A DNA stretch of 64,000 nucleotides from Littorina saxatilis (Eukaryota; Mollusca; Gastropoda; Littorinimorpha; Littorinidae): the NCBI RefSeq assembly GCF_037325665.1, contig NC_090251.1, positions 16,857,551 through 16,921,550 on the forward strand, in the 5' to 3' direction. Both the position numbers and the translations under genes were made by a program. Positions 44,918 to 57,640 of the stretch are shown here, one piece after another. The stretch's first letter is position 1. Each line of letters starts with the position of its first letter. The notes under the pieces are model-generated. The model saw only the letters and a list, made by a program, of their open reading frames with translations. It made no database searches and was not told the DNA's origin.

Positions 44918-46905
44918 GATAGCCTCAGACAGACATACCGACAGAGAAAGGAGAGAATACATTAAAGTCAAAAATAAAAACAAACTTCTTAAAAATCATA
45001 AACATCTAACGAAATATACGAACTAATGCATTTGCAGAAACACCCTACCCAAAGTCCTTTTCGATAAAGAATATTTCGCTCAATAAAATATAATCAAGTA
45101 GTTCAAAGGAAACTATGTCCAAGTCTCATACCACTGATCCGAAAATGTCCAGCTCATATACATATATATAATATAATCACCACAAATTCTTATATATATA
45201 CTTTTGAGGAGAAAAAAGTCTACACAGTTGAAACAATTACGCATTAAAAGCAACAGGCGGACGCAAAAACAAAAATGAATCAGAACTAATTAATGAGATG
45301 AACTGACGCAGAAACACTTACAACAAAATTCCCGTACAGGACAAAAACAAAGCCTACCGTACCACTGTCGCCACACACACGGAGAGATAGATGTTTTAGC
45401 TCTGCGGGCCCGGCCCGGAATGCGGCTTCGCTGCGGGCTTCACTGTATTCAAACCCAATTTGACACTATCTCGACATGTACCCCCATTTCACCTTTCTTT
45501 CTCTTTTCCTCCTCTACCGGCCGCCCCACCCATTGAAATTCCTTTTCTTTATGTGCAAGTGCACACGTCTTACCTGTCAGGTGATAATTCTTAAAGGGTT
45601 ATTCACCTGAGATGTCGGAATGAATTAATGCTATGTCAACAGGAGAAGTAGGCCTACCTTATACTTTGAGAAAAGAGCTGAACTGAATCACTATTCCCAT
45701 TTTTATTTCTATTTCAAGCAATCGAATGTTGTGTATTTTGTTTTAATTGAATGGCGAGATTTTCTTCAAGATGAAAACACGCACGCGCATACACAGTAGT
45801 AAATGCACATACATACACACGCACGCACAAACACACATATGCCCGCTTACACCCCCGCAAACATCCACAAACAAGCATTGCAAAAAATTAGTTTCCGTAG
45901 CCAAATTCACCTAAACTTGAAAACGAACTAATAAATGAAAATATACTTTAAAAGGAAATCTGGTGACGCTGGCTTTAATCCATTAAAACTTGGACTGAAA
46001 TGAGGACATTGCAGCTACCCGGAAAAATTCTCGGCTGGACCCACCTGTCGCGTGTGCCATTGTACGAGGACAAAAAAAGGTTGATCGCGTAATGTGTTAA
46101 TCTGGTTGATATCCAGAGCAGTCACGAAGGCGGGTATATCCTCTTTTGCGTAATATAACCCGTCGAAAATTTTTTATTTTTTTATTTTTATGTTTTAACC
46201 AATTCTTTGAAAATTCATTGAAGGCCTTTCCATCCTGTCTGCGTCACTTCCTGCTCCATGCCTCACTGAGAGAAGAACACGAATAGTGTGTGTGTGTGTG
46301 TCAGTGTGTGTGTGTTCGTGCGTGCGTGTGTGTGTGTACAGTGTGTGTGTGTGTGTGTGTGTGTGTGTAGGAGAGACCGACAGACAGAGAAACAGAGACT
46401 GAGAGAGCGAGAGAGAGTTCAAATTCTTGTCTGTTTTGTCACACACACTGACACAAATAATGGCCTGCATAGGTCGTTGTGCTTCTCTGATTTAGTTACA
46501 TGTATTCGGTATTGTTATTTGAAATTCCTGATTAAAAATTGTTAAAAGCAAGCAGATAATGGTGGATGCAGTAGTGCATATAATCGGTCATTTTGGCACG
46601 ACATTATGTCCACGTATTTGCGCACCTCTTTTCTGTCACGGACGTTGATTTTGTATGTCATTATTAACGCATTCTTTTCCGGATAACTTCATGGAATGCA
46701 TCTCTTACATCAACAATGATTCTTTCCTCAATTTCATTAATAAAAACATCTCTCTCTGTAACTTGTTTTGTATTTGTTGGTTTCATTGTTGCACATATCC
46801 TTTTCAAGCCATTACATATCACTTTTCGTCAAAGCACCTCGTAAATTTTATGTCCCAGTGTGCAGTTACGCCTACCGCTTTTCCTTACTTTTCCAGCGAC
46901 ACCGC
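44918..46905. other. Gene-poor AT-rich spacer
   Basis: I see no gene here. It contains a (TG)n block at about 46289-46369 and, on the minus strand, a possible splice donor at 45574. A G/C-rich patch lies at 45405-45435. Confidence 0.5.
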
Positions 46906-47182
46906 TTTTTACATTTAGTCAAGGTTTGACTAAATGTTTTAACATAGAGGGGGGAATCGAGACGAGGGTCGTGGTGTATGTGTGTGTATGTGTGTGTGTC
47001 TGTGTGTGTGTGTAGAGCGATTCAGACTAAACTACTGGGCCGATCTTTATGAAATTTGACATGAGAGTTCCTGGGTATGATATCCCCGGACGTTTTTTTC
47101 TTTTTTTCGATAAATACCTTTGATGACGTCATATCCGGTTTTTTTGTAAAAGTTGAGGCGGCACTGTCACACCCTCATTTTT
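46906..47182 (+). mobile_element. Family B element (B3), 3'-truncated
   Basis: 5' hairpin, TG tract and GATGACGTCATATCCGG are present, then similarity stops at CCCTCATTTTT near 47182. Confidence 0.85.
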
Positions 47183-47218
47183 GGTTTAAACAAAACTGCC
47201 ATAAACGCAGATGCCTGA

Positions 47219-47341
47219 ATACACCTAAACACGCACACACCTGGGTAGCGCGACTCTTGTAGCTGCTAGCTTTCCACTGGGAGGAAGCGATCCGAATGAT
47301 TTCCCAGCAATGCGATAATAAAGTAAACGAAAGGAAATGAA
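47219..47341 (+). mobile_element. SINE family C tail fragment
   Basis: CACACACCTGGGTAGCGCGA, GCTAGCTTTCCACTGGGAGG, TTTCCCAGCAATGCGATAAT and GGAAATGA match the 3' part of family C. The head is missing. Confidence 0.75.
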
Positions 47342-47696
47342 GTGATCCGAATCGTTTACACGAGAAAGACTGTCTTTATCTCCGTCAGGCACGGTCGGTT
47401 GCGTCCCATGTTCTACTGCCTTTTGTGGCGAACCGGCTTTCATTGTTGGTTGAAGGTGACCCTCGCTTGGATTATGGTGAGCTTGCGTCCTTGAAGGAAC
47501 CCGGCGGGCGACTGAGAGTTTAAGATAAGTAACATCATGTGACAAGCGACGTACATGCATGCATGTCATCCACGGAGATAAAAATGGGTGCGCATATGGA
47601 GTGAAAACCGCTATTGTCAAAACAAGTTCCCTACCTTGGGCAATAAAATATTCTGTATTCTGTATTCATTCCCCCATGGCACGGTCTCTTTCCCCC

Positions 47697-47698
<2 letters not shown>

Positions 47699-47757
<59 letters not shown>
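47699..47757. repeat. (TC)n microsatellite, left of a LINE end
   Basis: An almost pure TC run of about 58 bases ending exactly where the LINE tail copy at 47758 begins. Confidence 0.95.
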
Positions 47758-47759
<2 letters not shown>

Positions 47760-47948
47760 ATTTTTTTAATTTTGTTTTTACTGTCATGCTTATCTTTTGT
47801 AATTGTTTTACGTTTATATATATATATATGTATTTAAGATTAGAATAGTCCCTCTCTGGGCGAGGGCTGGTTGAAAAGAAGCTCGTTTATATTGCTTATG
47901 CCACAACCCTCGTAAAATAAAATTTGATTTGCGGATTTGATTTGATTT

Positions 47949-47950
<2 letters not shown>
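47758..47950 (+). mobile_element. LINE family L1', 3'-end copy
   Basis: Shares CTTATCTTTTGTAATTGTTT, GAATAGTCCCTCTCTGGGCG, AGGGCTGGTTGAAAAGAAGC and TGCCACAACCCTCGTAAAAT with the LINE at 48379, and ends in TTTGATTTGATTTGA directly joined to (TC)n. Confidence 0.82.

Positions 47951-48028
<78 letters not shown>
47951..48028. repeat. (TC)n microsatellite, right of a LINE end
   Basis: TC run of about 77 bases starting at the end of the TTTGA tail. Confidence 0.95.
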
Positions 48029-48030
<2 letters not shown>

Positions 48031-48307
48031 CCCACCTCCCCCGTCTTCTGTTGTGTTTATCATGCAAACTGAGGGGAAACTTTTAAAAATAAAACTTGAA
48101 AGCTTAGGTTTCACTAATCAACTGCAATCACTCAAGAAATAAGAAAGGGATTGAAAAGAAATAAAGGGAGGAGGAAGCACACATTAAAACAGAAATAGAA
48201 AGAAGAAAGAGAGACTCGAACAAAATAAAAATCGTGACAAAGAAAGATGAGGAGCGAATTGCACAAAAAGGTGAAGGAATACCTTATCGAAACTGACAAG
48301 AAATATA

Positions 48308-48335
48308 ATTTCTCTCGCTCTCGCTCTCGCTCTCG

Positions 48336-48378
<43 letters not shown>
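48308..48378. repeat. (TC)n with a TCTCGC variant block
   Basis: Five TCTCGC units then pure TC up to the 5' junction of the next LINE copy. Confidence 0.95.
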
Positions 48379-48383
<5 letters not shown>

Positions 48384-48746
48384 AAAATTTAAAGCCAAAC
48401 CAAGCCGAAAATTCAACGTCCCCATTCCGCGGATAGATCTCTTTAAATCAAGTTTAGCTTATTCTGGCAGCGTTTTGTGGAATTCTCTCCCGGAATCAGT
48501 TCGAGTCCCAACAAGTCTCAATACTTTCAAAAAACACCTCTCATTACATTTAATGTCAAATTACGAAAAGTCACAGTGATGGAAGACTTCGTTCTGATTA
48601 TTTTCATATTGATCATATCTGTCCATAAAGCATCAGTGTTTCATAACGCAAGAATGTATGTATAGCCTACAACGTGTATATAGTCATGTGAATAGTTTTT
48701 CTGCCTTGCTTATCTTTTGTAATTGTTTTACGTATGTATATATATG

Positions 48747-48832
48747 TGAACACCCTGACGAAGGCCACGAGGCCGAAATATTGGTGAAAACGTGAAGGCT
48801 TGTTTTGGTTATTTTTTCCATATTTGTTTGTA
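48747..48832 (+). mobile_element. Penelope-like fragment nested in the LINE 3' UTR
   Basis: Absent from the other two copies of this LINE 3' end (47758, 55279), so it is an insertion or a variant. It carries the hammerhead-like motif and a T-rich end running into (TA)n. Assignment to Penelope-like elements rests on that motif alone. Confidence 0.45.
48751..48786 (+). ncRNA. Hammerhead ribozyme-like motif (Penelope type)
   Basis: CACC, then core CTGACGA (48755-48761), stem II GGCC-ACGA-GGCC, core GAAA (48775-48778), the self-complementary ATAT with the following T as cleavage base, and GGTG, which pairs with CACC as stem I. All invariant core positions of CUGANGA...GAAA are present. The very short stem III fits the dimeric hammerheads known from Penelope-like elements (there often GAAACGTT). 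Stem I is only 4 bp, so activity is doubtful. Confidence 0.55.
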
Positions 48833-48985
48833 TATATATATGTATATATGTATTCAAGATTAGAATAGTCCCTCTCTGGGCGAGGGCTGGTTGAAAAGAA
48901 GCTCGTTTATATTGCTTATGCCACAACCCTCGTAAAATTTGATTTGATTTGATTTGATTTGATTTGATTTGATTTGATTTGATTT

Positions 48986-49104
<119 letters not shown>

Positions 49105-49504
49105 CACCGTCGAATCTCGTTCTCTAGTGTGTCTGTGTCAGTCTGTCTGTGCATTCACATTTTTCACTGACAGATGATTTAATATACGCATACGTTAAAA
49201 ACAAGACCCACAGAAAAACACACAAACACAAAAGAAAACTCGGGATTTGCCAACACTGTTCCAAAGCTTCCAGCAAGGCCAAGGTAACCGTCGGAAGCTT
49301 GCAAAAAATCTTTCTGTCAACGGGAAGCCATTGTCAATGATAAGGCTCGTGTCAACAGGAATGCTTGGTCAACAATACGCTCACCAATGTCAACACGCAG
49401 CTTCTGTCAACACAACGCCCATGGCTGCATTTCTTTCGCCAGGGATCTATCATGTTGACATAAGATTTCGTCACACATACATGTAGAGTCCATTCCGGGA
49501 CCTG

Positions 49505-49850
49505 TTGCACGTTCATATTCAACGGGTCCAGGAAAAGGAAAGTTGGAGACTTCATGTGTATATTTCTCCCAAAAGATAAATGTGGAGAAATTCCAGGTCG
49601 CTTTACTTTACGTTCATATTCTTCTCCACTGTCAACAGTGGTACAGGTCAAGGAAAAGGAAAGATGGAGACGTCATGTGAATATTTCTACCAAAAGACAT
49701 AGGCTACATGTCGAGGCCATTCGAGGACGTTTCGCTTTACGTTCATATTCTTCTCCACTGCCAACAGAACTACAGGTCAAGGAAAAGAAAAGATGCAGAC
49801 GTCATGTGAACCTTTCTCGCAGACGACATTGAAATACTTGGCGGGAGATA
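49505..49850 (+). repeat. Three-unit tandem repeat
   Basis: Three imperfect units (from about 49505, 49606 and 49734) share CACGTTCATATTC or TACGTTCATATTC, CAGGTCAAGGAAAAGGAAAG or similar, GACGTCATGTGAA and a TTTCT..CAAAAGA segment. The first unit is shortest. Neighbouring sequence is unclassified. Confidence 0.7.
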
Positions 49851-50218
49851 GGCTACATGTGTCAGGCGCAGCTGAAGCCGCTGCAAACACTGTGTGAGAT
49901 TCCTGGTCAAGAAAGCGGAGAAGATATGACGTCATGCACACAGGTTGTTGGAGCTTGCTGCGCGAACTATCGATGAGATTGTATTGTGCACGCGTTTCGA
50001 TTTATTTCAGCACTACACTGCATTTTTGAGTATTGAAGGCTGCGTCACTGAGATGACGTCACACATATTATAACTCTCGTTTTGCACATTTCGCTGGAGG
50101 AATTTATACTCTAACTCGATTGTCAATAAAATACAGATTTGCGTAAATTGTGTTCGTATTGGATATATTTTTGAGATGATATTGGCAGGAATCACCAAAC
50201 TCTCCCCTCCATGTCAAA

Positions 50219-50257
<39 letters not shown>

Positions 50258-52857
50258 TCTCTCTCTCTCTCGCTCTCGCTCTCATCACTCATAACCAGAC
50301 CTTGAAAGAGTGAGAGAAAAAAAACACACAAAAAACGTTCGGGTGAAGGTCGTAAAAAGGGGAGGGGGCGGGTGTACAGGTAAAATTATTCCTCCTAACA
50401 CGCATTTCCCCCCAGTACAACCTCTAAGCGATCACAATGTCACCATGTCCTGTACACTACGTGTTAATTAAATGTAATAAAACCCGATGAAAAGAGTTCC
50501 GTGTTGTGCAATAAAATCCGATGAAACCCGAGACAGATAGACAGGGATTCCACTACGCAGTATCCACGACGGCAATGCCTGCTGTGCCAACAGAAAGAAA
50601 GAACGCAAAAAGAAGCAAGAAAAAGACAAACAAGAAAGAAAGAGAGAAAGAAAAGCAAGAAAAAAAGGGATAAAGAAAAACGAACAAGGAAGAAAGAGAA
50701 TGTTGTAGCACTTACAGACAAAAATAGAGTATTAGATAGATAGATAGATAGACAAATAGATAGATAGACAGACACACACATAGATAGACAGATACATAGA
50801 ATAACAGATAGAAGGAAGGAACGTAAGAAAAGCAAGAACAAGTAAACAAAACAAAAAAGCGCTGTGATAGCGAGACGTCTTTGGCATTTTGTGCAATGCG
50901 AATGACAAAAAGCAACGACAGACATTGTGATGGATGACCCTGTCCTCAGGTGGTAATCGCTTACTGTAAGATATAACGCAGCACGAATCCCGCACCGCTG
51001 TCATTTGCTACTGGGGAGAAAGAGGCTGAAAGACATGTCCCTTTCTTGCCAACACCAATCATAATTTACACAGTATATTAACTATATTACCCAGTTTATT
51101 TGATGCAGAAATGGCTTACGGAGCTGCAGACAAATAACGGAATTAATTAATTAAATCAATCAATCAATCAATGAATGTATGAGTCAATGAACAGACAAAT
51201 AAGGAAAATGGCTCTCAAACTCTCGGCTTATAATCTGTGCGTCGCATTAAAAAGTCAACTGGTTTAAATGACATTATGGCGTGTCTTGCCAATATTAAGA
51301 AGCACGAAATATATATGGAAAACAAGAGAGAAAACATTTGACAAAAAAACGCTTTAATGTCCTCGTGCCGGACACAACAGGACCGAAGCCCCTTGACCTA
51401 ACTGGTGAACAATGCCAGGGCTGGGACCTAAGGTGACCGTAGCAGTGGACTTTCACCCTCAACTGACACGGTCACGCCATCACAGGACATCCATTCCGGT
51501 GAACACAACCGGCCTTGAGCTAAATGGGGCTCCCTTGTTAAGTCCCCCTGGCTAGTCCTTTGTACGAGACTTAACCAAGTGAACCGTGTCCAGATTATCT
51601 GGTGAATCTTTTCTTCTCTCGTTCTTTCTTGCTTACTTTCTTTCTTTCTTTCTCTTCCTGCCTTCCTTTCTTTGTTTCTTTGGGTTTTTTCCATCTATTT
51701 TTTTCTGTTTTTCTTTCTTTTATTTTTTTTAATTTTTTATTTGTTTAACTTAAGACAAGTATGCTGTTTCCAGACTATCTAGTTGATCCTGACTAACTTA
51801 CTTTCTTTCCTTCTTTCTTCTTCTTCTTTTTCTTGCATTCTGTGGACATTTTCTGACGCTGAATTGACCTCACAAGGGTCAGACCAATGTCCAAAGCCTC
51901 CAGCAGAAAGGCCAAAAAGCTATGGGCGTTTAAAACTATGTCAAGGATTTTGTGTCTCACTTTACGAAGAGGAGGAAGAAGAAGATCGAAGAAGAAGAAG
52001 AGAACTAACGTTGAGGGTTTGCTTTTGTTTTGTGCACCGTTTGTTGTCTCTTCTTGTCTTTGTGGGCTCACGTAAGGGTAGCATATGCGATGCTAACTTT
52101 TGTCTGTCTGTGCGTGCGTGCGTGCGTGCGTGCGTGCGTATGTAGTATGTATGTCTGTGGTAGAAACTTTAACATTTGACTGAACACCGAAATACTAATT
52201 TTACCTGGTTATTATTCAAGCAACAGCTTCAAAGTATTGAAGCAATGATCAACATTTTGTCGGCACGTATGTAGTTAAAGTGTGTATCCAAAGAAAACGG
52301 GTGGTGGGGTTTTTTTGGGGGGGTAAAAACAGCTGACTGGTTTGTGTCGTGTGTGGTATGTATACCAGGTCAGGGGTCAAGGTTAGGTCAGATCGCGTGA
52401 AGGATTGTGGTATAGATACAGTTATCACCGAGCTGCAGTTCGCCGATTCGGAGAAGACGACTCATGATTTCACATTGTTCGGTTTCGTAGCTCCAGAAAA
52501 ATAGATAAAGAAGATACCAAAGGAGATTTCCTACAGGTTAATCTGCACAGCGTGTTTCCAGTGTCTGCGCAGTGTCGATCTGGCCATCTGGCAGTCGTGT
52601 CCCCAGTAAGTAGGCTACAGACAGACAGATCTACTGTCTCGCACTCTTGCACCGTGTCACCTATGCTTACTGTGTGTGTGTATGTGTGACGGAGTGATTG
52701 AGTTTGTGTTACTGTTTGTCGATTTCTTACGTGAGCCTTGAAGGCTTCGCCTCTTGTTTTCCTTTAATTTGTATTCTTTCTTTTGCCTTTTCACTTCTTT
52801 CATCTTCCCTTCCTTTCCGTTCTTCCCGTCTCTTACCTTCCCCATACTTTGCTCTTC
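49851..52857. other. Gene-poor stretch with microsatellites
   Basis: No gene seen. It holds (CA)n then (CT)n at 50221-50283, GATA/GACA-type repeats at about 50729-50805, A-rich AAAG-type sequence at 50590-50700, T-rich TTTC-type sequence at 51600-51835 and (TGCG)n at about 52108-52138. Confidence 0.6.
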
Positions 52858-52929
52858 TTTTTATATTTAGTCAAGTTTTGACTAAATATTTTAACATCGA
52901 GGGGGAATCGAAACGAGGGTCGTGGTGTA

Positions 52930-52969
<40 letters not shown>

Positions 52970-53717
52970 GATTCAGACTAAACTACTGGACCGATCTTTA
53001 TGAAATTTGACATGAGAGTTCCTGGGTATGAAATCCCCGAACGTTTTTTTCATTTTTTTGATAAATGTCTTTGATGACGTCATATCCGGCTTTTCGTGAA
53101 AGTTGAGGCGGCACTGTCACGCCCTCATTTTTCAACCAATTTGGTTGAAATTTTGGTCAAGTAATCTTCGACGAAGCCCGGACTTCGGTATTGCATTTCA
53201 GCTTGGTGGCTTAAAAATTAATTAATGACTTTGGTCATTAAAAATCTTAAAATTGTAAAAAAAAATAAAAATTTATAAAACGATCCAAATTTACGTTTAT
53301 TTTATTTTCCATCATTTGCTGATTCCAAAAACATATAAATATGTTATATTCGGATTAAAAACAAGCTCTGAAAATTAAATATATAAAAATTATTATCAAT
53401 TTTTTTTTTTCGAAATCAATTTAAAAACACTTTCATCTTATTCCTTGTCGGTTCCTGATTCCAAAAACATATACATATGATATGTTTGGATTAAAAACAC
53501 GCTCAGAAAGTTAAAACGAAGAGAGGTACAGAAAAGCGTGCTATTATCCTTCTCAGCGCAAGTACTACCCCGCTCTTCTTGTCAATTTCACTGCCTTTGC
53601 CGTGCGCGGTGGACTGACGATGCTACGGTCTTGCTGCGTTGCATTGCGTTCAGTTTCATTCTGTGAGTTCGACAGCTACTTGACTAAATATTGTATTTTC
53701 GCCTTACGCGACTTGTT
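52858..53717 (+). mobile_element. Family B hairpin-ended element (B4)
   Basis: Full-ended copy of 860 bases closely matching B2. It starts TTTTTATATTTAGTCAAG, has a pure (GT)n tract at about 52936-52963 and ends TCGCCTTACGCGACTTGTT. Confidence 0.9.
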
Positions 53718-53739
53718 CCCTTTTAAATTTCCTGTTGCA

Positions 53740-54412
53740 CGTATGTGGAATTCCAATTGTCCTAGACTTTGATCTGAGGACCAGGCGATGATGGAGAGAT
53801 CTCCTCCCACCGTGGGGGTGAGACAGGAAGGACTGACTGTGCTGTATGAACGACGTGTGGTGCGAAAGGCCTGCTGCATCAACCAGGATAGTAGTCATGT
53901 GCTCGCTCACCACTTCGAGGTCCTGCCCTCAGGACGTCGCCTCCGCACTCCCAGATTCCGCACGCTCAGAACTAAGAACAGTTTTATTCCAAAGTCAATT
54001 GGCTTTTTAAATACCTAAGTTAATTAAAACTAGTATGTGTGCCGGTGAACATATGCACTGATTTCTGTGATGAATATTTTTTACACTCTTTGATGTGCAC
54101 CCTTATGCTGAATGTGATAACCCTCGAATGACTAGTCCTGTGATAAATATTGTTCAATGACATATCTAGTCATGTGATAATGATAGTTTTTAGCGTTAAA
54201 CTTTTAGCTAAAGCTGACGGCAATTAACCATTTGGAATCATGTTACTATTCCTGTTAGTGTACATATGCGTGCGCGAGTGTAGTATGCTTCGTATGGTAT
54301 TATTATCTGTTGTCTTATTATTTGTTTTGTCTTTTAATGTGCACCACACTGAAATTTCTCTGTATGAGATAATAAAGTATTCGTATTCGTATTCGTATTC
54401 GTATCGTGATTA
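53740..54412 (+). mobile_element. LINE 3' fragment with ORF2 end, different family
   Basis: The frame 53788-54018 encodes VGVRQEGLTVLYERRVVRKA and LPSGRRLRTPRFRTLRTKNS then FIPKSIGFLN and stop, a common C-terminal form of non-LTR ORF2 (LPSGRR...RT.R..NSFIP..I..LN). A 3' UTR of about 390 bases ends AGATAATAAAGTATTCG with (TATTCG)n at about 54377-54404. It is 5'-truncated just after family B copy B4. Confidence 0.8.
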
Positions 54413-55035
54413 ACGACCTTCTTTAAAGGTTGTTCACTTGACAGCGATTGGACCGTAGCGCTTGGAGCTGTGTCAGTATTATATGAGTGTAGACATCAGC
54501 GATACTTTATGATGCTAATGACAGGTCAAGAGGTATGACGTATGTGAAGCACGTTGTTTGATGAGCGAAGGTCGTGCGAGGGGAAACTAGTTATGAGGCA
54601 TCCGAGGATTACGCAGTTTCTAATACCGTCGAACCTGACTATAACGAACAGCCATGAGACCATCCAAAAGTTGTCCTCATAGACAGGTGATCGTTATGGA
54701 AAGGTGAATTATACAGGAGAGAACCTCGTCAAAACTTTTTACCCAACGAAGGAAGGAAGTAACTATTACTGACTGACACGCTCATCTTTGTTACCTTACA
54801 TCTTATTCTTAACTTGGTAAAAATAAAGAAAAAGAACAACAACAGACAGGCAAAGGGAAAGAACAAAGAAAGACAGAAACAAACAAACAAACAAACAAAC
54901 AGAATAATCTGTTATTGCATAACCTCGCTGTTCAGGGATGACTGGTGACTGACAAAGAAGCATGGATACTTTCAGACACAATCTAACACGTTCATTGAAG
55001 TCACTGGTTTATATATATATCCCTCAGGCAATGCC

Positions 55036-55040
<5 letters not shown>
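54413..55040. other. Unclassified spacer
   Basis: No coding signal. At 54625-54730, ACCGTCGAACCTGACTATAA and related phrases recall degenerate repeats. (AAAC)n lies at about 54880-54900. Confidence 0.4.
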
Positions 55041-55094
<54 letters not shown>

Positions 55095-55201
55095 TGAGGG
55101 AGAGAGAGAGAGAGAGAAACAGAGAGAGAGGGAGGAGTGATGGAGGGGGAGAGAGAGAGAGAAAGAGAGAAAGAAAGAAAGAGAGAAAGAGAGAGAGAGA
55201 A

Positions 55202-55278
<77 letters not shown>
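55041..55278. repeat. (GA)n microsatellite
   Basis: An interrupted GA run of about 240 bases with AAAGA and GACA variants, ending where the inverted LINE end begins. It encodes spurious Arg-Glu frames. Confidence 0.95.
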
Positions 55279-55280
<2 letters not shown>

Positions 55281-55448
55281 AAATCAAATTTTATTTTACG
55301 AGGGTTGTGACACAAGCAATATAAACGAGCTTCTTTTGAACCAGCCCTCGCCCAGAGAGGGACTACTCTAATCTTATATACATATAATATACAAACGTAA
55401 AACAATTACAAAGGATAAACATAAAAGTAAAAAATAAAAAATAAAAAG
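55279..55448 (-). mobile_element. LINE family L1', 3'-end copy, inverted
   Basis: On the minus strand it reads CTTTGTAATTGTTTTACG... AGTAGTCCCTCTCTGGGCGA ... TGTCACAACCCTCGTAAAAT ... TTTGATTTGATC and then (TC)n. A short (GA)n at 55449-55470 lies on its 5' side, so it too sits between TC tracts. Confidence 0.8.
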
Positions 55449-55470
55449 ACAGAGAGAGAGAGAGAGACAG

Positions 55471-57465
55471 ACATACAGACAGAATACAAGAAGTAAATGA
55501 GAACCTTTTTTTTTGGGGGGGGGAGGGGGGGAGGGGTGGGGGGGGGGGGGCTGGTTTTGGATTGCTCGATTTCTTCTCAGTTTACCTACGTAAGTACACC
55601 TTTTCGGTATCAAAAAAGGGGGTCAATTAACTACGCTTATCATAGACAAAATTATTTAATAAGCAGAGGCTGAATGCAGACATGTAATTAAGATTGAACT
55701 TAAAGATTGCTAATTTTGTCTGACCGCTTCTAATTGTAGTCGTAGAGTACTCTTAGTACTTAAGTACTCTTTCGAAGTTAATCATCTTGCTCCTGAAGTT
55801 CACCAACCGAACGGTCAAAACTACTTACGATTAGTGGGACTGACTTAAGAAGAAAACAAACAAGCGTACTTACGACAACATGTACATGTGACATGTTATT
55901 TCCCATGAATAAATCCAGCTCATGTTTTGCGTCAACAGATAGTAATTCACCAGTTTGCCTTTTACGTACACATTCGCGGTTTTTTGTTCAAACAAAGAGT
56001 ACTATTATCAAGTAACTATTTGTTCTTAAGATTTTTAAACAGAACAAAAATCCAGGACATGTCTTGAGTCAAATGATCACATATGATTTACCAATTTACC
56101 TTTTACATACATCTTCGCTTGTTTGTTTGTTTTTAACAAAGAGTACTATTCACTATATATAAACTATTCGTTCTAAAGCTTTTTCACACTGACAATGACT
56201 CGCACTAACCTAAACTCGAATTCTGATAAACTACAAGGTGGGAATGGAATGCTGGACACGGAGGAGCATTCTTCTTCTTCTGCGTTCGTGGCCTGCAACT
56301 CCCACGTACGCTTGTAGGTACTAGTGGGCTGTTACGTGTATTACCGTCCCCCCCCCCCCCCCGGCCATTTGGAAGTCATACTCCTATTCCGGGGGATGTA
56401 TGCTGTGTGTTTTTGTGTTCCTATAACCCACCGAATTCTGATATGGATTACATGAATTTTTTTCGCGCGGAGGAGCCGTTAGAAGGGTTAGTGTGCCCCC
56501 CCTCCTTCCCCCTTTAGAACCCCCCAAAATCTGATAACATTCGGTTAAAGAAAGGAGGCTCCCCCCAAATTATAGATTAATTTACATAGGTTATAAACAG
56601 AACATTTGTGGATTTAAAAAAAGGGAAGTCTCAACTCAAGGGGGTGTGGGATGTCTTAAAAGGGGCTTTCCACAGAAGAGAAGACAAATACCATGTATTA
56701 AACAAAACTGCCTCTGTGTTTCGGGATGTGATGAACAAACGAATCCTTGACAGCAAGCTTACTTTCCAAGCTACATAGCTGGGCGCAGTCAGAGCTACAC
56801 CCCCTTCTGTCTTTTGTACTGTATGTTTGCCTTTGATTTTGACCCCGTCCTTGTCTTTTGCTTCCACTTCCTTTCCGTTTCCGAACCCATTGTCTTTTTC
56901 CCTCTTTTCTTTCAAGCTGGTTCTTTGGCGAGAAACCGCGAAACTAACCGAGCAAAGACGAGGCCCACCTTGAGCAAACACTCAGAAAGGGCTTGACACG
57001 AACACGGGGGTTGGTGTCGAAGTTGTGCGGACACTCGTGCTTGACAGGTCAAGTTTGGCAAGAAAGACAAATCACTACTTATCTTAGAGGGGAATGACAA
57101 ATTGTTACTGTTGCTTTTATGTGATGATCTCGCTGCTCATATTTCACCTGAGATCTGTAGGCTATAGGATTTTGTTTTGCTTTGTCTTTAGTACTGAAAG
57201 TAATTTTCTTCTTCTTTGCTAACCGCCGCTTTGGAGATGAAGTGAATTGTGAGTTGAAGACTGAAGGTGCAAACTGTGGCATAACTGACACTACAATGCC
57301 GGTGACCCCCCCCCCCACCCCCCCCTCCCACGACAGTGTGAGCGTTTGTCTTAGAGGGGAGGGTGCAGTGAGGGTGGGGGTTGCGGTGGGGGCCGGGATA
57401 GGTGCGATAGGTTGCTGGGAATAATTCTGATTATTGCATGTGTGTATGTGAACGTGTATGTACAC
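55471..57465. other. Gene-poor stretch with a SINE tail fragment at 56269-56472
   Basis: G-rich tract at 55515-55551. At 56269-56472 (minus) the SINE family 1 tail is present in decayed form (TTCTTCTGCGTTCGTGGCC, CTATAACCCACCGAATTCTG) without a head. I see no gene; frames near 56631-56981 do not look conserved. Confidence 0.5.
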
Positions 57466-57469
57466 ACGT

Positions 57470-57507
<38 letters not shown>

Positions 57508-57579
57508 ATGTGTATGTGTGTGTGTGTGTGTGTGTGTGCATGTGTATGTGTGTGTCAGTGTGTGTGTATGTGTGTGCAT

Positions 57580-57618
<39 letters not shown>

Positions 57619-57640
57619 TGTGTGTGTGTGCGTGTGTTTA
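57466..57640. repeat. (TG)n microsatellite
   Basis: About 175 bases of TG broken by CATGTGTA and similar. It overlaps the 3' end of the candidate membrane-protein frame and gives Cys-Val or His-Thr frames. Confidence 0.95.

Noticed and set aside
55001-55405. Long Ser-Leu and Arg-Glu frames (also 47840-48114, 48916-49107)
   Set aside because: Translations of (TC)n/(GA)n microsatellites.
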